NCBI GenBank assembly: GCA_019637155.1
Contig: JAHBWE010000021.1
Span: 62,001-126,000 of the forward strand
Reading direction: 5' to 3'
DNA length: 64,000 nt
Source of the DNA: Labilithrix sp.
GTDB lineage: Bacteria > Myxococcota_A > Polyangia > Polyangiales > Polyangiaceae
Of this stretch, positions 54,840 to 63,975 are shown in pieces (the first letter of the stretch is position 1; every line of letters starts with the position of its first letter). Both the position numbers and the translations under genes were made by a program. Under the pieces are notes generated by a model that worked only from the letters and a program-made list of their open reading frames with translations, made no database searches and was not told the origin of the DNA.

Positions 54840-56816
54840 TCACTCCGTGGGAGGGCTGCTCTCCGCGGCGAGCTTCGCGAGGAAGTCGGCGCGGGGCATC
54901 GCGCCGAGGTCGCCGGCGTCGCGGGCGCGGACCGAGACGGTGCCGGCTTCGGCGTCCTTCGGGCCGACGACGAGCATGTATGGGTGGCGCATCGTGCGCG
55001 CGGTGCGGATCTTCGCGCCGAGCTTGTCGCCGCTGAAGTCTGCCTCCGCGCGGTGGCCCTGCGCCTTGAGCTCCTCGAGGACCGAGCGCCCGTAGGCCTC
55101 GCTCTTGTCGCTCACGGTGAGGACGATAACCTGCGACGGCGCGAGCCACGTCGGGAAGTTCCCGCCGATGTGCTCGAGGTACACGGACAGGAAACGCTCG
55201 AACGTGCCGAAGATGGCGCGGTGGAGCATCACCGGGCGGTGCGCCTTGCCGTCCTCGCCCGTGTACTCGAGCTCGAAGCGCTCGGGCAGGTTCGGGTCGT
55301 ACTGCATCGTGCCGAGCTGCCAGCTCCGCTTCAATGCATCTTGCACGTGGAACTCGAGCTTCGGGCCGTAGAACGCGCCCTCGCCCGGCGAGAACGTGAA
55401 CGGCAGGCCCGCGCGCTCGAGCCCCTCCGCGAGCGCCTTCTCGCTCATGTCCCAGTCCTCGTCCGCGCCGATGCGCTTGTCCGGGCGCGTCGCGAGACGG
55501 ATGTCGATCTTGGTGAGCGAGAACGCCTTGTAGATCGCGTAGAACATCTTGAGGAAGCGCTCGATCTCGCTCGGCACCTGCTCCCGCGTGCAGAAGATGT
55601 GCGCGTCGTCCTGGCAGAACGTGCGCACACGCGACAGACCGTGCACGACGCCGCCGCGCTCGTAACGATGCAGCCGACCGAAGTCGGCCACGCGCCACGG
55701 GAGCTCGCGGTAGCTCCGCTTCCGCACCCCGTAGATGACGCAGTGCGAAGGGCAATTCATCGGTTTTAGCGCAAACGACGATTCCTGGAGCGCCTTCGCG
55801 ACGCTCTCGGGGGTCGGGTCCTTCGCCGCGAGCGCCTCCTCGATCACGTCCTCCGTCCAGAGGCGGTACATGTTCTCGTTGTAGTTGCCGAGGTGGCCGC
55901 TCGTGCGAAACAGCTTCGGATCGAACGCCTGCGGCGTGATCACCTCCTCGTAGCCGTAGTGCACGTAGAGATCGCGCAGGTACTGGACGAGGCGGTTGTA
56001 GACGAACGCGCCGCGCGGGAGCAGGAACGGCATCGCGGGCGACACCGGATCGAAGAAGAAGAGATCGAGCTCCTTCCCGAGCTTGCGGTGGTCGCGCGCC
56101 TTCGCCTCCTCGATGAGCTTCAGGTGCTCTTCGAGGGCCTCCTTCGTCGGGAACGCCGTGCCGTAGATGCGCTGGAGCATCGGGTTGCGCTCGTCGCCGC
56201 GCCAGTACGCGCCCGCCACGCTCGTGAGCTTCACCGCGCGGAGCTTCCCCGTCGAAGGCACGTGCGGGCCCTCGCAGACGTCGACCCACTCCTCCTTCGT
56301 GCCGGCGGGGCCGTGCTTGTAGAGGCTGATCTCCTCGTCCTCCGGGATGGAGCGGATGATCTCGCACTTGAACGTCTCACCCATCCGCTCGAACAGCGCG
56401 AGCGCGTCGTTGCGGGAGACGACCTCGCGGCGGAACGGCGTGTCCTTCGCGACGACCTCCATCATCGTCTGCTCGATCTTCGCGAGGTCCTCCTCGGTGA
56501 AGGAGCCGCCGCCCGCCTTGTCGAAGTCGTAATAGAAGCCGTCCTCGATCGCGGGGCCGATCGTGACCTTCGTCCCCGGGAAGAGGCGCTGCACGGCGTC
56601 GGCCATGACGTGCGCGGTGGAGTGACGGATGACGTCGAGGCCTTCCTTGTCGTTCTCGCGAATGACGGAGAACGCCGTGTCCTCCGGGATCGGCGTGAAG
56701 AGATCGACGATCCCGTTCTTGCCGAGGCGCGTGTCGGACGTCTTGATCGCGATGACGTCGGGTGCGAGCTGTCCCTTCTGCTTGACCAGATCCCCCGCGG
56801 GGATGCGCTTTTCCAT
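54840..56816 (-). CDS. thrS: Threonyl-tRNA synthetase
   Basis: 658 residues, full length. TGS-like N-domain, the editing/SAD-type region (HSTAHVMADAVQRLFPGTKV, then EIRSIPEDEEISLYKHGP-like text), the class II core with zinc site (MNCPSHC, RVRTFCQDDAHIFC), motif 2 region and anticodon-binding C-terminus (SDKSEAYGRSVLEELKAQGH). Charges tRNA-Thr. In most bacteria thrS is directly followed by infC; here 3.3 kb with three other genes separates them. The AT-rich stretch taatgatatt ahead of the start is a likely -10 region. Confidence 0.97.
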   Translation of the reverse strand: MEKRIPAGDLVKQKGQLAPDVIAIKTSDTRLGKNGIVDLFTPIPEDTAFSVIRENDKEGLDVIRHSTAHVMADAVQRLFPGTKVTIGPAIEDGFYYDFDKAGGGSFTEEDLAKIEQTMMEVVAKDTPFRREVVSRNDALALFERMGETFKCEIIRSIPEDEEISLYKHGPAGTKEEWVDVCEGPHVPSTGKLRAVKLTSVAGAYWRGDERNPMLQRIYGTAFPTKEALEEHLKLIEEAKARDHRKLGKELDLFFFDPVSPAMPFLLPRGAFVYNRLVQYLRDLYVHYGYEEVITPQAFDPKLFRTSGHLGNYNENMYRLWTEDVIEEALAAKDPTPESVAKALQESSFALKPMNCPSHCVIYGVRKRSYRELPWRVADFGRLHRYERGGVVHGLSRVRTFCQDDAHIFCTREQVPSEIERFLKMFYAIYKAFSLTKIDIRLATRPDKRIGADEDWDMSEKALAEGLERAGLPFTFSPGEGAFYGPKLEFHVQDALKRSWQLGTMQYDPNLPERFELEYTGEDGKAHRPVMLHRAIFGTFERFLSVYLEHIGGNFPTWLAPSQVIVLTVSDKSEAYGRSVLEELKAQGHRAEADFSGDKLGAKIRTARTMRHPYMLVVGPKDAEAGTVSVRARDAGDLGAMPRADFLAKLAAESSPPTE

Positions 56817-56890
56817 GGCGTGTCTCGAATATCATTAAAGGTGAACGCTTGGCGGCCGCGCAGGGCGGCGCCGCTTCGTGGCTCGCGAAG

Positions 56891-56921
56891 CGCCGGCCGC
56901 GGGAACGATCCCGGACCGGCG
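56891..56921 (-). terminator. Strong stem-loop after the PQQ-type gene
   Basis: cgccgg-ccg-cggga-acga-tcccg-ga-ccggcg folds into two stacked stems directly after the stop at 56922. A second stem (cgcttcg/cgaagcg, 56872-56892) overlaps its base and could compete with it. No T-run, so the stop is probably factor-assisted. Separates this gene from the thrS promoter. Confidence 0.55.
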
Positions 56922-58358
56922 CTAACGCGTCAGGCCGACGCGGTAGAGCGCGCCCGGAGAGTCCGTCGCGACGTAGAGCGCGCCGTCGATCGGCGAGACC
57001 GCGACGCCCGACGGACGCGGCGAGTCCGCGTTCGCGTCCGTGCGCCACTGCCAGCGGCCGTCCTTCGGCTTGCCGCCCTCGGCGCCGCCGAACACGACCT
57101 CGTGCGGCCACGTCGTCTCGTCCTTCGTCGACGCCGGCATCGGCGACGAGCCGTCCGGATGGAACGGCTGCCACACGACCTTGTGGCCGGTGGACGCGTC
57201 GCGGTTCCACGAGCCGTGGAGCGCGATGAACGCGCCGCCGCGCCACCTCTCCGGCAGCGCGCCCGACGGCTGCTTGTCGAAGAACGTGATGTCGAGCGGC
57301 GCCGCGTGCGCCTGGACGAAGGTCGTCGGCTTCTGCGAATTCGCCGCGCACCACGCGTCGTCGCGATCGGGCTGGTTCACGAAGCCGGCCATGAGCTGCG
57401 TGCCCGCCGGCGCGTCGAGCGCGCCGCCGACGACCACGCGCTGCGCGGTGAAGCAGAACGGGTAGCCGTAATTCTTCCCGGCCGCGACCTCCGCGACCTG
57501 CTCGCCGGGGTTGTCCTGGTGGACGTCGGCGCCCTTGTACGATTGGTTGTCGAGGCCGTTGACGACGGCGTAGATCTTCCCCGTCGTCTCGTTGCGCGCG
57601 AAGCCGTTCGGGTTCCGGAGCCCGAGCGAGACGTTCTCGCCGTCCTTGTTCCAGTCGAACGGCGTGCCGGCGACGAGCTTCGAGAGATCGAACCGCTTGA
57701 TGAGCGAGCGCTTGCCGTCGTACTCGCCCTTCACCTGATCGTCGTGCGACTGGTTCCCGGAGGAGCCCGAGTCGACGTAGAGGAAGCCGTCGTAGACCTT
57801 CGCCGTGCGCATCGCGTGGCCGCCGCCGGGCTGGTTGACGACGACGTCCTCCGCCGGTCCACCCTGCGGCGCCGCGGGATCCCAGGCGAAGCGCTTCACG
57901 CCGGTCGGCGAGCCGGCGTAGACGTAGTTGCCGGCGACGTCGATGAACGCGTTGTTCGTGTCGCCGCCCGCCTCGCCCCAGGTCGTGATCTCGCTCGCGG
58001 AAAAGCGGCCGTCCCCGTCGGCGTCGTGCATGAGGACGATGCGTCCGCTCGAGAGCGCGCCGAGGATGTCGCCGTTCGGCGCGAACGTGATCTGACGGAG
58101 GTGGCTCACCTTCTCGTTCGCGACGAGGCGCACGCAGAGACCGTCCGCGACGAACGCGTCGTCGCCGAGCGGCTCGCCGCGGCAAGGATCGCCCTCACCT
58201 TTCGGGAAGGTCGTCTGCGGTCCGCCGTCGGGCCCCGGCGGGACGTCCCCGGGACCGCCGTCGAGCGACGACGCCGCCGGCGTCGTGTCGTCTCCTCCGC
58301 ACGCGGCGAACGAGGAGAAGAGCGCGCAGAGCGGCAGGGCCACGCGACGAAAAGCCAT
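56922..58358 (-). CDS. PQQ-dependent sugar dehydrogenase-like beta-propeller lipoprotein
   Basis: 478 residues from the ATG at 58358 (a TTG at 58367 is in frame). Lipobox SFAAC (Cys 20), Gly/Pro/Asp linker, then a soluble glucose/sorbosone dehydrogenase-type propeller: LRQITFAPNGDILGALSSG, GHAMRTAKVYDGFLYVDSGS, GLRNPNGFARNETTGKIYAV, PLDITFFDKQPSGALPERW, GGAFIALHGSWNRD, PSGVAVSPIDGALYVATDS. In this family the enzyme oxidises sugars with PQQ in the periplasm; many members have unknown substrates. An EF-hand-like DADGDGRFSASE suggests bound calcium. Confidence 0.88.
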   Translation of the reverse strand: MAFRRVALPLCALFSSFAACGGDDTTPAASSLDGGPGDVPPGPDGGPQTTFPKGEGDPCRGEPLGDDAFVADGLCVRLVANEKVSHLRQITFAPNGDILGALSSGRIVLMHDADGDGRFSASEITTWGEAGGDTNNAFIDVAGNYVYAGSPTGVKRFAWDPAAPQGGPAEDVVVNQPGGGHAMRTAKVYDGFLYVDSGSSGNQSHDDQVKGEYDGKRSLIKRFDLSKLVAGTPFDWNKDGENVSLGLRNPNGFARNETTGKIYAVVNGLDNQSYKGADVHQDNPGEQVAEVAAGKNYGYPFCFTAQRVVVGGALDAPAGTQLMAGFVNQPDRDDAWCAANSQKPTTFVQAHAAPLDITFFDKQPSGALPERWRGGAFIALHGSWNRDASTGHKVVWQPFHPDGSSPMPASTKDETTWPHEVVFGGAEGGKPKDGRWQWRTDANADSPRPSGVAVSPIDGALYVATDSPGALYRVGLTR

Positions 58359-58397
58359 GGGCTTCAACGTAGCCCCGCCGCCGCGGAATGCCAGCGC

Positions 58398-59240
58398 CTA
58401 CGGCGACGGTCCGGCGTCGAGGTCTTCTTCGTAGACGCCGAGCTCGCGCCGGACGTCGAGCTCGCACTTGTCGCCGCAGCCCTTGCGCGCGGAGCACGTG
58501 AAGAGATCGAACGCACGGCACCGCGCCACACGGTCGTCGGGGTTCGAGTTGGCGCCGAGCGGCGCGAACTCGTCGAGGCAGCGCTGGAAACACGGCGACG
58601 CCCGCGCCTCGAGCGGAGGTGGGGAATCGGTCTTGCACACCGTCTCGAGCGTGTCCTCGAGGAAGCCCGGCGGCGTGCGCGCGGCGCCCTGGATCGACGA
58701 CGCGAAGGTGTTCGGGCACTTCGTCGTGATGCACTCGAGGAACAGCTTGCACTGGCGGTTGCCGTAGCACGATTGGATCTGCTCGCAGCAGGCGCCGCCG
58801 ATGCAGCGGTCGCATTCGGGTGTGACGATCAACGTCACGGCGGGATCGAGATCGCAGGTCGGGACGCGGCAGTCGCCTCCGCACCCGCTGCGCATGCATT
58901 GATAGAGCTGGCGGCTCGCGGGCGATACGAGGGCGGCCTTGCATTCGGGCTCGGCGCTCTGGCTCCTCAGCATCACGCACGCCTGCGCGTCCTTCACCTC
59001 GTCGGCGCACGACGCGTCACCCTCGAGGCAGGCGCCGACCGGCTCGCAGCACTTCTCCTGCAGGCAGCGCGTGCACGGATCCGGATCCGGCCCCGCTTCG
59101 TTGCTCACGAGCACGTTCGTGCGATCGCCGCGACACTCGCCGTCGGGGAACGACGCGCACGACGCGTTGCCGAACACGGTGCTCATCGAAACGAGGACCG
59201 CGCAGGCGGCCCAGATCACGAAGAGGCGGCGCGCGAGCAT
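58398..59240 (-). CDS. Secreted Cys-rich repeat protein
   Basis: 280 residues; the ATG at 59240 overlaps the upstream stop by one base. Signal-like N-terminus (FVIWAACAVLVSMSTVFG). Two similar ~90-residue units each open with CxxCxxxxCC (CTRCLQEKCCEPVGAC and CDRCIGGACCEQIQSC) and continue with regularly spaced Cys (LYQCMRSGCGGDC; LFLECITTKCPNTF), with a third diverged set at the end (CFQRCLDEF, FTCSARKGCGDKC). Over two dozen Cys imply a disulfide-knotted extracellular protein. No family recognised. Last of three genes 61763-58398. Confidence 0.75.
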   Translation of the reverse strand: MLARRLFVIWAACAVLVSMSTVFGNASCASFPDGECRGDRTNVLVSNEAGPDPDPCTRCLQEKCCEPVGACLEGDASCADEVKDAQACVMLRSQSAEPECKAALVSPASRQLYQCMRSGCGGDCRVPTCDLDPAVTLIVTPECDRCIGGACCEQIQSCYGNRQCKLFLECITTKCPNTFASSIQGAARTPPGFLEDTLETVCKTDSPPPLEARASPCFQRCLDEFAPLGANSNPDDRVARCRAFDLFTCSARKGCGDKCELDVRRELGVYEEDLDAGPSP

Positions 59241-60307
59241 CAGAACGTCCCGGCCAGCCCGGCGCCGTTCGGCGAGACGACCGGCGTCACGGCGACGACC
59301 TTCTCCTTCAGCGGGCGCGTCGCGAAGACGCTGCCGATGCCGCCGAAGACGACCGTCGTCACGATGCCCGCGATCATGGCGACGCGCGCGGCCTGGAAGC
59401 GGGTCCACGCCCCCTCGAACCGGTCGTCGACGATCGCGGTCTCGCGCCCCGGGAGGACGCTGCCGGTGGGCCCCGTCTTGGTCCGCGGCGGGCAGTAGTT
59501 CGGGCCGCACAGGTCGTCCGCCGACGAGTTCGCGTCGATCATGACGATGGCTCCGATCGTGGCGACGACGAGGCCGCCCGCGGCGATGCCGAAGCCGACG
59601 AACGTGAGCGGGTTCGTCGTGCGCACGTAGACGACCTGACCGCCGGGGCCCGTCAGCGGCGGCGGCTTCGGCGCGATCCACTGCGGCGTCAGCACGACGT
59701 CCTTCACCTCCGCCTCGGCGACCTCGACGTGGACCGTCTGCTCGGGCCCGTCGCCCGCCTTCGCGACGACGTCGTGCGGCCCGGGGTCGACCGCGCGCAC
59801 CTCCTCGTTGCTCTTCATCGAGATCGTCTCGTCGTCGATGCGGACGACCGCGGTCGCGTCGGGCGGGAGCGTGAGCTTGATGCGGAGCGAAGGGATGCGC
59901 GGCTCGAGCTCGTTCGCGAGGCGCGCGGACTCTTCGCGCGCGGCGGCGGAGCGCGGCGACTCCTCGAGCGAGGGCGGCAGGCGCACGACCTTGCCGAAGA
60001 GCTCGCGCGCCTGCAGCACGTTGCCGAGGAGCATGTGCGTCTTCGCGAGCTCGAAGCCGGTGATCGGCGTCTGCACGAGGTCCCACGCGGTGGAGAGCCG
60101 CGCGAGCGCGCCCGCGTTGTCGCCCTTCTCGCGCAGCGCGAGGCCGTCGCGCAGCGCGGTCCGCGCGGTGGTGAGGTCGCCGGCGGTGGGCTCGCGCCGC
60201 GCCTCGGGCGCGGGCGCCGGCGCGGGTGGCGGTGGCGGATCCGCGGCGTGCGCGACGCCGGACGCGAGCACGACGGCGAGCGCGGCGGCGATGGCGGGTG
60301 CTCTCAC
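59240..60307 (-). CDS. Exported TPR/PEGA-like membrane protein
   Basis: 355 residues from a GTG. Signal (AALAVVLASGVAHAADP), a Pro linker, TPR-like helices (~40-130; ARTALRDGLALREKGDNAGA), a PEGA-like strand set (~140-210; AVVRIDDETISMKSNEEVRA, GPHDVVAKAGDGPEQTVHV) and two transmembrane helices (~235-260 and ~310-330). A typical myxobacterial mixture, usually sitting next to a kinase, as here (4 bp after it). Probably a cell-envelope scaffold or substrate of that kinase. Confidence 0.78.
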   Translation of the reverse strand: MRAPAIAAALAVVLASGVAHAADPPPPPAPAPAPEARREPTAGDLTTARTALRDGLALREKGDNAGALARLSTAWDLVQTPITGFELAKTHMLLGNVLQARELFGKVVRLPPSLEESPRSAAAREESARLANELEPRIPSLRIKLTLPPDATAVVRIDDETISMKSNEEVRAVDPGPHDVVAKAGDGPEQTVHVEVAEAEVKDVVLTPQWIAPKPPPLTGPGGQVVYVRTTNPLTFVGFGIAAGGLVVATIGAIVMIDANSSADDLCGPNYCPPRTKTGPTGSVLPGRETAIVDDRFEGAWTRFQAARVAMIAGIVTTVVFGGIGSVFATRPLKEKVVAVTPVVSPNGAGLAGTF

Positions 60308-60311
60308 TCGC

Positions 60312-61763
60312 TCAGAATAGAGGATCGTCGTTCGGCTTGGCAGACGGCTTCGGCGGGGGGGCCGGCGCGGGCGGCGGATCGGCGATCGGCGGCGGCTTCG
60401 GCCTCGGCCCGACCGCCGGCGCGACGGGCCGGATCGACGGGACCGCGGGGGCGGGGGCGCCGGCGTCGACCTCGACGGCGGCGGGCGGCGTGTCGGTGAC
60501 GACGGGCGCGACGGCGGAAGGAGGAGGGGGTGGCGGCGGCGGCGAGGAGACCGTGACGTCGGGCTCGACGCTCGGCGTGAGGGGCGGGCCGGCGTCGGCT
60601 TGTTTGCGCGAGACGACGAAGCCGACCGCGCCGACCGCGACGACGAGCCCGCCGATCACGAAGAGGAGGAGCGGCGAGCGCGCCCTGCCGCCGCCGGCGC
60701 CGACCGACACGCCGGCCTCGCTCCGCGCGAGCGCGCCGTCGCGGCGACCGGAGGCGCCGGAGTCGTCGAGCGCGGTCTTCGCGAAGCCGAGCGCGCTGTT
60801 CACGCCGCTCGGGACGGAGCTCGGCTTGTCGCGCGCGCCCGAGTCCGACGACGCGGACATCGGCATCGAGACGACGCCCTCGAACGCGGCGCGCAGCCCG
60901 TCGGCGAGCTCCTTCGCGCTCCCGAACCGATCGGCCGGCGCCGGAGCGCACGCGCGCGCGAACCACGCGTCGACCGCGGCGGGGAGCGCGGGGTTGACGT
61001 CGGAGGGCTTCGGCGGCTGGCCCGTCGCGATCTTCACCGCGAGCGCGCCGAACGAAGGCCCGTCGTACGGCCGCTGGCCGGTGAGCGCCTCGAACGCGAC
61101 GACGCCGAGCGCCCAGAGGTCGCTCCGCAGGTCGATCACCTTCTGCGCGGTGACCTGCTCCGGGCTCATGTAGAACGGCGTGCCGACGATCTGACCGGTC
61201 TTCGTCTCGTTGTCGAGCGTCGGCGAGTCCGGATCGACGACGGAGCTCTTCGCGATCCCGAAGTCGAGGAGCTTCACGAACACCTCCTCCTCGCCGTCGA
61301 CGAGGAAGATGTTGTCCGGCTTGATGTCGCGGTGGAGCAGGCCCGCGGCGTGCACCTTCGCGAGCGCCTTCGCGACCTGGATGACGATCGCGACGACCTT
61401 CGCCGGATCGAGCGGGCCGCTGCGCTCGATCTCGTCGCCGAGGTCGTGCCCCTCGAGGTGCTCCATCACGATGAAGGGCACGCCGTCGTCGCTCATGCCG
61501 TGATCGAGCATCTGTACGACGTGGGGGCTCTTCACCTGCGCCGCAGCGGCAGCTTCGCGCGAGAAGCGGCTCCGTGCCCCTTCGCTCTGCCCGAGGTCGT
61601 CGAGCATGAACTTCACGACGACGCGCGTCTTCAGGCCTTGATGATCGGCGAGCCAGACCGCGCCCATGCCGCCGGACGAGAGCGGGCTCACGAGGGAGAC
61701 CCCCTTCGTGATCTGCTGTCCGGCTGAGAGGCGCGCCTGCGCGGCCGTCGTCACGGCCCCCAT
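60312..61763 (-). CDS. Hanks-type Ser/Thr protein kinase with C-terminal membrane anchor
   Basis: 483 residues. Complete kinase: Gly loop SSGGMGAVW, Lys 51 (VVVKFM), HRDIKPDN (144-151), DFG (167-169), GTPFYMSPEQ and DLRSDLWALGVVAFE. A Ser/Ala-rich stretch leads to a transmembrane helix (~358-380; LLLFVIGGLVVAVGAVGFVV) and a Pro/Ala/Val-rich extracytoplasmic tail. RD-type and fully equipped, so likely active. Heads the three-gene unit with the TPR/PEGA-like and Cys-rich genes. Divergent from the nuclease-family gene. Confidence 0.93.
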   Translation of the reverse strand: MGAVTTAAQARLSAGQQITKGVSLVSPLSSGGMGAVWLADHQGLKTRVVVKFMLDDLGQSEGARSRFSREAAAAAQVKSPHVVQMLDHGMSDDGVPFIVMEHLEGHDLGDEIERSGPLDPAKVVAIVIQVAKALAKVHAAGLLHRDIKPDNIFLVDGEEEVFVKLLDFGIAKSSVVDPDSPTLDNETKTGQIVGTPFYMSPEQVTAQKVIDLRSDLWALGVVAFEALTGQRPYDGPSFGALAVKIATGQPPKPSDVNPALPAAVDAWFARACAPAPADRFGSAKELADGLRAAFEGVVSMPMSASSDSGARDKPSSVPSGVNSALGFAKTALDDSGASGRRDGALARSEAGVSVGAGGGRARSPLLLFVIGGLVVAVGAVGFVVSRKQADAGPPLTPSVEPDVTVSSPPPPPPPPSAVAPVVTDTPPAAVEVDAGAPAPAVPSIRPVAPAVGPRPKPPPIADPPPAPAPPPKPSAKPNDDPLF

Positions 61764-61786
61764 GCTAACAGGTATGCTGGTCGGGC

Positions 61787-62728
61787 ATGCACCCTGTCCG
61801 TCTCGTCACGTACAACGTGCGGTACTTCGGCCATGGGACACGTGGTCTCGCCAGCACCGGCGGCGCGATGGTGCGGATCGCGAACGCGCTCGCGGCGCTC
61901 GACCCGCTCGCGGACGTGATCTGTCTGCAAGAGGTCGAGACGACGTCGTTCCGCTCGAACGTCATCCATCGCGCGACGAACGGCGAGACGCAGCTCGAGC
62001 GTTTGATGCAGATGCTGCACGGCGCGCTCGTCGCCGCCGGCAAGCGCGACACCTACGAGGCGTATTACTTCCCGGCGCATCAATACCGCGTCACGCAGAC
62101 GGCCTCGTATTACACGACCGGCCTCGCCGTCATCGCGAAGCGCGATTTCCAGATCGCGCATCACAACGCGGGGAGCCCGCACGACATCACGTTCCGGCGG
62201 AGCCGCCTCCACGCGGTGCGCCGCGTGAAGCAGACGCGCATCTGCGCCCACCTCCGCGTCGTGCACAAATCGGGCGTCGACCTCGACGTCTTCAACACCC
62301 ACCTCTCGCTGCCGACGACGTTCTCGCGCGAGTTCTGGTTCGAGCCGCGCCGGATGGGCTGGGGTCCGAACCAGCTCGAGGAGGCGAAGACGCTCTGCGA
62401 CTTCATCAAGAAGGAGAAGAAGAGCGAGCGCTGGGTCCTCGTCGGCGACTTCAACGCGCTCCCGGGCTCGCCGGTGTACCGCCACCTCCGCGAGTGCGGC
62501 TACCGCGACGCGTTCGGCGAGTACCACGAGTGGGACGACGAGACGCTCGTGAGGTGGCCGACGGCGGGCTTCATGAACCTCCGCATGCACCTCGACCACG
62601 TCTTCTGCGGCCCCGGCCTCCGCTGGCTCCACTTCGACGGCACCCACAAGTTCGGGCAAAAGAACGGCGTCTGGCGCGGCCTCTCCGATCACGTCCCCAT
62701 CGTCGGGACGTTCACGTTGCAGCCGTGA
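61787..62728 (+). CDS. Endonuclease/exonuclease/phosphatase family enzyme
   Basis: 313 residues. The metal-dependent DNase I-like fold is marked by VTYNVRYFG, ICLQEVETT (catalytic Glu), FNTHLSLP, LVGDFNALPGSPVY (Asp/Asn), LDHVFCGPG and LSDHVPIVGTF (Asp-His). All catalytic positions are present. No signal peptide, so it probably acts in the cytoplasm, on nucleic acid or phosphoesters (phosphoinositide-type substrates are also cleaved by this fold). Its 3' end overlaps the convergent AraC gene by 17 bp. Confidence 0.9.
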   Translation: MHPVRLVTYNVRYFGHGTRGLASTGGAMVRIANALAALDPLADVICLQEVETTSFRSNVIHRATNGETQLERLMQMLHGALVAAGKRDTYEAYYFPAHQYRVTQTASYYTTGLAVIAKRDFQIAHHNAGSPHDITFRRSRLHAVRRVKQTRICAHLRVVHKSGVDLDVFNTHLSLPTTFSREFWFEPRRMGWGPNQLEEAKTLCDFIKKEKKSERWVLVGDFNALPGSPVYRHLRECGYRDAFGEYHEWDDETLVRWPTAGFMNLRMHLDHVFCGPGLRWLHFDGTHKFGQKNGVWRGLSDHVPIVGTFTLQP

Positions 62729-63509
62729 CCCTCACCCGTCTGGCGTAGTCGCCGGGCGTGCATCCAATTTGCGATTTGAACTCGCGAATGAAGTGCGCCT
62801 GATCGAAATACCCGAGGTCGGAGGCGAGCGCGGGCCAGTCGATCGCGACGCCGTGCGCGACGCGCTCGGCCGCCTCTTGCACGCGGAAGCGGCGAATGAC
62901 CCATCCGGGCGACACGCCGACGTGGGAGCGGAACGTCCGCTCCAGCTTGCGGACGGAGACGCCGATCCGCGCGGCGAGGTCCGCGACGCGCGCGATCGAC
63001 GCGTCCGCCGTCGCGAGCGAGACGGCGCGCTCGGCGAGGAGCGCGTCGTCGTCGACGGGGCCCGCGCGGAGGAGGAGGAAGCGCTCCACGAGCGCGATGC
63101 GTTCCTCGTCGCTCGTCGCGGCGGAGGCGGCGGCGACGAGGGCAGCGCCCTCCGCGCCGAAGGCGTCGGCGACGGAGAGGCCGCGATCGGTGAGCTCGCG
63201 CAGCGGCGACGGCCAGAACGCGCGGAACGCGCCGGACTTGAACTTCGTGCCGAGGCCCCAGCCGCGCCCGGTGAGGTCGGCGGCGAAGCGCGTCGTGCAG
63301 ACGCCGTGGAGCCCGGGGCGGTGGGTGCCGAGCACGAGGTTGATCTGCGGATGAGGGAGCGTCTCCTGCGTATAGGGCGCGGCGAGGTCCCAGCGCACGA
63401 TCCAGTAGCGGTCCACGTACGGCGCGAGCGCGGGAGAGGGCGCGCGCCGCGTCAGCGTGAAGTGCCGTCGCGCCGCGAACGGGTCGAGGAGTCCGCCGGT
63501 CGCGCGCAT
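62712..63509 (-). CDS. AraC-family transcriptional regulator
   Basis: 265 residues. The N-terminal ligand/dimer part has PALAPYVDRYWIVRWDLAAP and PHPQINLVLGTHR, as in the DUF6597/AraC group. The C-terminal double HTH (~165-260) has RIGVSVRKLERTFRSHVGVS, then PGWVIRRFRVQEAAERV and LASDLGYFDQAHFIREFKSQ with the closing CTPGDYARR (canonical GxSPxxYR). Divergent from the GFA gene with 49 bp between starts, so that gene may be its target. Confidence 0.93.
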   Translation of the reverse strand: MRATGGLLDPFAARRHFTLTRRAPSPALAPYVDRYWIVRWDLAAPYTQETLPHPQINLVLGTHRPGLHGVCTTRFAADLTGRGWGLGTKFKSGAFRAFWPSPLRELTDRGLSVADAFGAEGAALVAAASAATSDEERIALVERFLLLRAGPVDDDALLAERAVSLATADASIARVADLAARIGVSVRKLERTFRSHVGVSPGWVIRRFRVQEAAERVAHGVAIDWPALASDLGYFDQAHFIREFKSQIGCTPGDYARRVRVTAAT

Positions 63510-63558
63510 GTCGTGTTTCTACAATACGCAGCGGGAGGGGCCGATCGACAATCGCGTC

Positions 63559-63921
63559 ATGAGCGAAGACAAGACGTACCGCGGCAGCTGCCACTGCGGC
63601 GCGGTGAGCTACGAGGTCACGATGCCGCCGCCGGCGGAGGCGGTCTCCTGCAACTGCTCCATCTGCTCGCGCGCGGGCTGGCTCCTCGCGTTCGCGCCCG
63701 CGTCCTCGTTCCAGCTGCTCTCCGGCGAGGACGCGCTCGGCGACTACCAGTTCGCGCGCAAGAGCACGCATCACCTCTTCTGCACGACGTGCGGCGTCCG
63801 CTCGTTCTCGCGCGGCAACGGACCGGACGGCAGCGTGATGGTAGGCATCAACCTCCGCTGCCTCGCCGACTTCGACTGGGCCGCGATCCCGGTGCAGACG
63901 TTCGACGGCGCGTCGCTCTGA
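63559..63921 (+). CDS. GFA-family (glutathione-dependent formaldehyde-activating type) zinc protein
   Basis: 120 residues from the ATG at 63559. Zinc-binding Cys sets: GSCHCGAVSYEV (11, 13), CNCSICSRAGW (31, 33, 36) and FCTTCGVRSFSRG, matching the family, whose members resemble S-(hydroxymethyl)glutathione synthase. The real substrate of most members is unknown. In-frame starts further upstream (63508 and 63457) run into the divergent AraC gene. Followed by a strong hairpin. Confidence 0.9.
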   Translation: MSEDKTYRGSCHCGAVSYEVTMPPPAEAVSCNCSICSRAGWLLAFAPASSFQLLSGEDALGDYQFARKSTHHLFCTTCGVRSFSRGNGPDGSVMVGINLRCLADFDWAAIPVQTFDGASL

Positions 63922-63932
63922 GCCCCAAATGC

Positions 63933-63975
63933 GAGACGGCGGAGAGCGGGGTTTGCCGCTCTCCGCCGGGGTCTC
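63933..63975 (+). terminator. Long stem-loop after the GFA gene
   Basis: ggcggagagcgg (63938-63949), loop ggtttg, ccgctctccgcc (63956-63967) form a perfect 12-bp stem; flanking gagac/gtctc extends it across a small bulge. Lies 12 bp after the stop. No T-run follows within the window, so intrinsic termination would rely on the very strong stem. Confidence 0.65.

Noticed and set aside
55893..59498. A 1201-codon open frame on the plus strand
   Set aside because: Antisense to thrS, the PQQ-type gene and the Cys-rich gene, all of which have clear domains.
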